Of a DNA stretch of 15,118 nt, positions 14,591-15,118 are shown piece by piece. Each line of letters starts with the position of its first letter. The stretch's first letter is position 1. The stretch spans positions 1 to 15,118 of the forward strand of contig JAPYRM010000008.1 of NCBI GenBank assembly GCA_029941175.1. The letters are read 5' to 3'. This DNA comes from Halobacteriales archaeon. GTDB lineage: Archaea > Halobacteriota > Halobacteria > Halobacteriales > Hikarchaeaceae. A program made the translations under genes and the position numbers. The notes below the pieces were generated by a model. The model did not search any database. It was not told where the DNA came from and worked only from the letters and a program-made list of their open reading frames with translations.

Positions 14591-14820
14591 CCAATCTGGT
14601 TAGGTTCTCTTGTGTAATATATATATATGTTTAAGACGAACGATCGGTCGGTCACTGGTGGAACTTAGTTCATGATCTAAATAGATAGTATATACTGAAT
14701 TGATGTGGTGGAGGGCACAGCTCTAGACGTCGTCCCCACAAGCCTACAGAATAGAAAATTCGGGGTGTTACATAAGAAGTTATTTCAGATACGGTTCACT
14801 ATAGAGATGTCTTACTAATT

Positions 14821-15118
14821 ATGAAAGATACAGCATTAATAATAGTAGATATACAGAATGATTTTTGCAAAGGTGGTCCATTGGAGGTCAAGAATGGAGA
14901 GGAAGTAATCACAGGACTTAATGAAATAATAAATAAATTTTATACAGAAGACACCCCAGTTTATGCTACAAAAGACTGGCATCCTTTAGACCATTGTAGT
15001 TTTGAAATAAATGGAGGATTGTGGCCTGTCCATTGTGTTCAAGGTACCCCAGGGGCTAGACTTCATCCAGAATTATTGATTGATGGCAGGGCGGACATAA
15101 TCAATAAAGGTACTGAAA
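14821..15118 (+). CDS. pncA: Nicotinamidase, isochorismatase family (C-terminus cut by window edge)
   Basis: Ninety-nine codons are visible from the ATG at 14821. The enzyme hydrolyses nicotinamide to nicotinate for NAD salvage. D10 in IVDIQNDFCKGG is the catalytic Asp. The metal-site block ATKDWHPLDHCSF supplies D52, H54 and H58, with H71 in WPVHCVQGTPGA. K96 in NKGTE is the catalytic Lys. The nucleophilic Cys lies beyond the window. This pattern separates nicotinamidases from other isochorismatase-like hydrolases. The start fits the family, since the protein begins four residues before the first beta strand. No Shine-Dalgarno is apparent and no TATA is well placed. It is separated from the reductase gene by about 600 bp. 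Confidence 0.93.
   Translation, partial: MKDTALIIVDIQNDFCKGGPLEVKNGEEVITGLNEIINKFYTEDTPVYATKDWHPLDHCSFEINGGLWPVHCVQGTPGARLHPELLIDGRADIINKGTE

Larger units (their letters stand above)
14411..14820. other. AT-rich intergenic stretch with palindromes and possible RNA structure
   Basis: These 410 bases contain no convincing protein gene. They hold the second copy of the 18-bp repeat (14440-14457), a 12-bp AT alternation (14617-14628) and the palindrome agtatatact (14687-14696). They also hold complementary segments that could fold at 14533-14590 and 14704-14740. A 31-codon frame at 14522-14617 overlaps the first fold. No clear TATA element could be placed for pncA at the right-hand end. Confidence 0.6.

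Noticed and set aside
14522..14617. 31-codon frame with a purine run upstream
   Set aside because: It has no recognisable motif, mixed composition, and overlaps the candidate RNA fold. It is too short to support without conservation data.

Overview
The window is archaeal and AT-rich. It carries an archaeal-type alanyl-tRNA synthetase with its extra N-terminal Cys-rich segment, an archaeal valyl-tRNA synthetase, the small subunit of replication factor C, and a SAMP2-like ubiquitin-fold modifier ending in Gly-Gly. Many promoters are TATA-type elements 25-31 nt before a start codon with no Shine-Dalgarno sequence, as in leaderless archaeal mRNAs. From memory of the families, several proteins look most like haloarchaeal ones: the TbsP-like regulator, the anchored 2Fe-2S ferredoxin, the glutamine amidotransferase, SAMP2, and the YcaO protein with its E1-like N-terminus. 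Yet the DNA is AT-rich and the proteins are rich in Lys and Ile rather than strongly acidic. A non-halophilic marine relative of Haloarchaea (Hikarchaeia / Marine Group IV) is my leading guess. Marine Group II or III is the alternative. I could run no search to decide.

Layout. Positions 1-6421 hold five minus-strand genes. In transcription order these are a membrane-anchored 2Fe-2S ferredoxin, a short-type 6-phosphogluconate dehydrogenase, valS, a TbsP-like winged-helix regulator, and a YcaO cyclodehydratase cut by the left edge. Positions 6551-8612 hold a plus-strand pair that overlaps by 14 nt: a class I glutamine amidotransferase and a GlmM-type phosphohexomutase. Positions 8592-9218 hold a minus-strand pair, SAMP2-like then GNAT acetyltransferase. 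This pair diverges from rfcS (9297-10268) and alaS (10326-13094) on the plus strand.

From 13095 to 14820 the window changes character. Small or accessory genes sit apart in AT-rich spacers. They are a 40-residue predicted lipoprotein, a MORN-repeat protein encoded by a 69-bp DNA repeat, a RibD_C/DHFR-like reductase, and a 48-residue Cys-rich ORF. A roughly 400-bp stretch with no convincing gene carries an exact 18-bp repeat copy, AT palindromes and a possible structured RNA. The right edge cuts a nicotinamidase gene (pncA).

How the genes fit together. The core genes cover translation (valS, alaS), replication (rfcS), protein modification or sulfur transfer (SAMP2), aminosugar or hexose phosphate metabolism (glmM), the oxidative pentose phosphate pathway (gnd), electron transfer (ferredoxin) and NAD salvage (pncA). 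The most interesting parts are the regulator/YcaO pair at the left edge and the accessory stretch between alaS and pncA. I found no CRISPR array, tRNA, rRNA, transposase or integrase.
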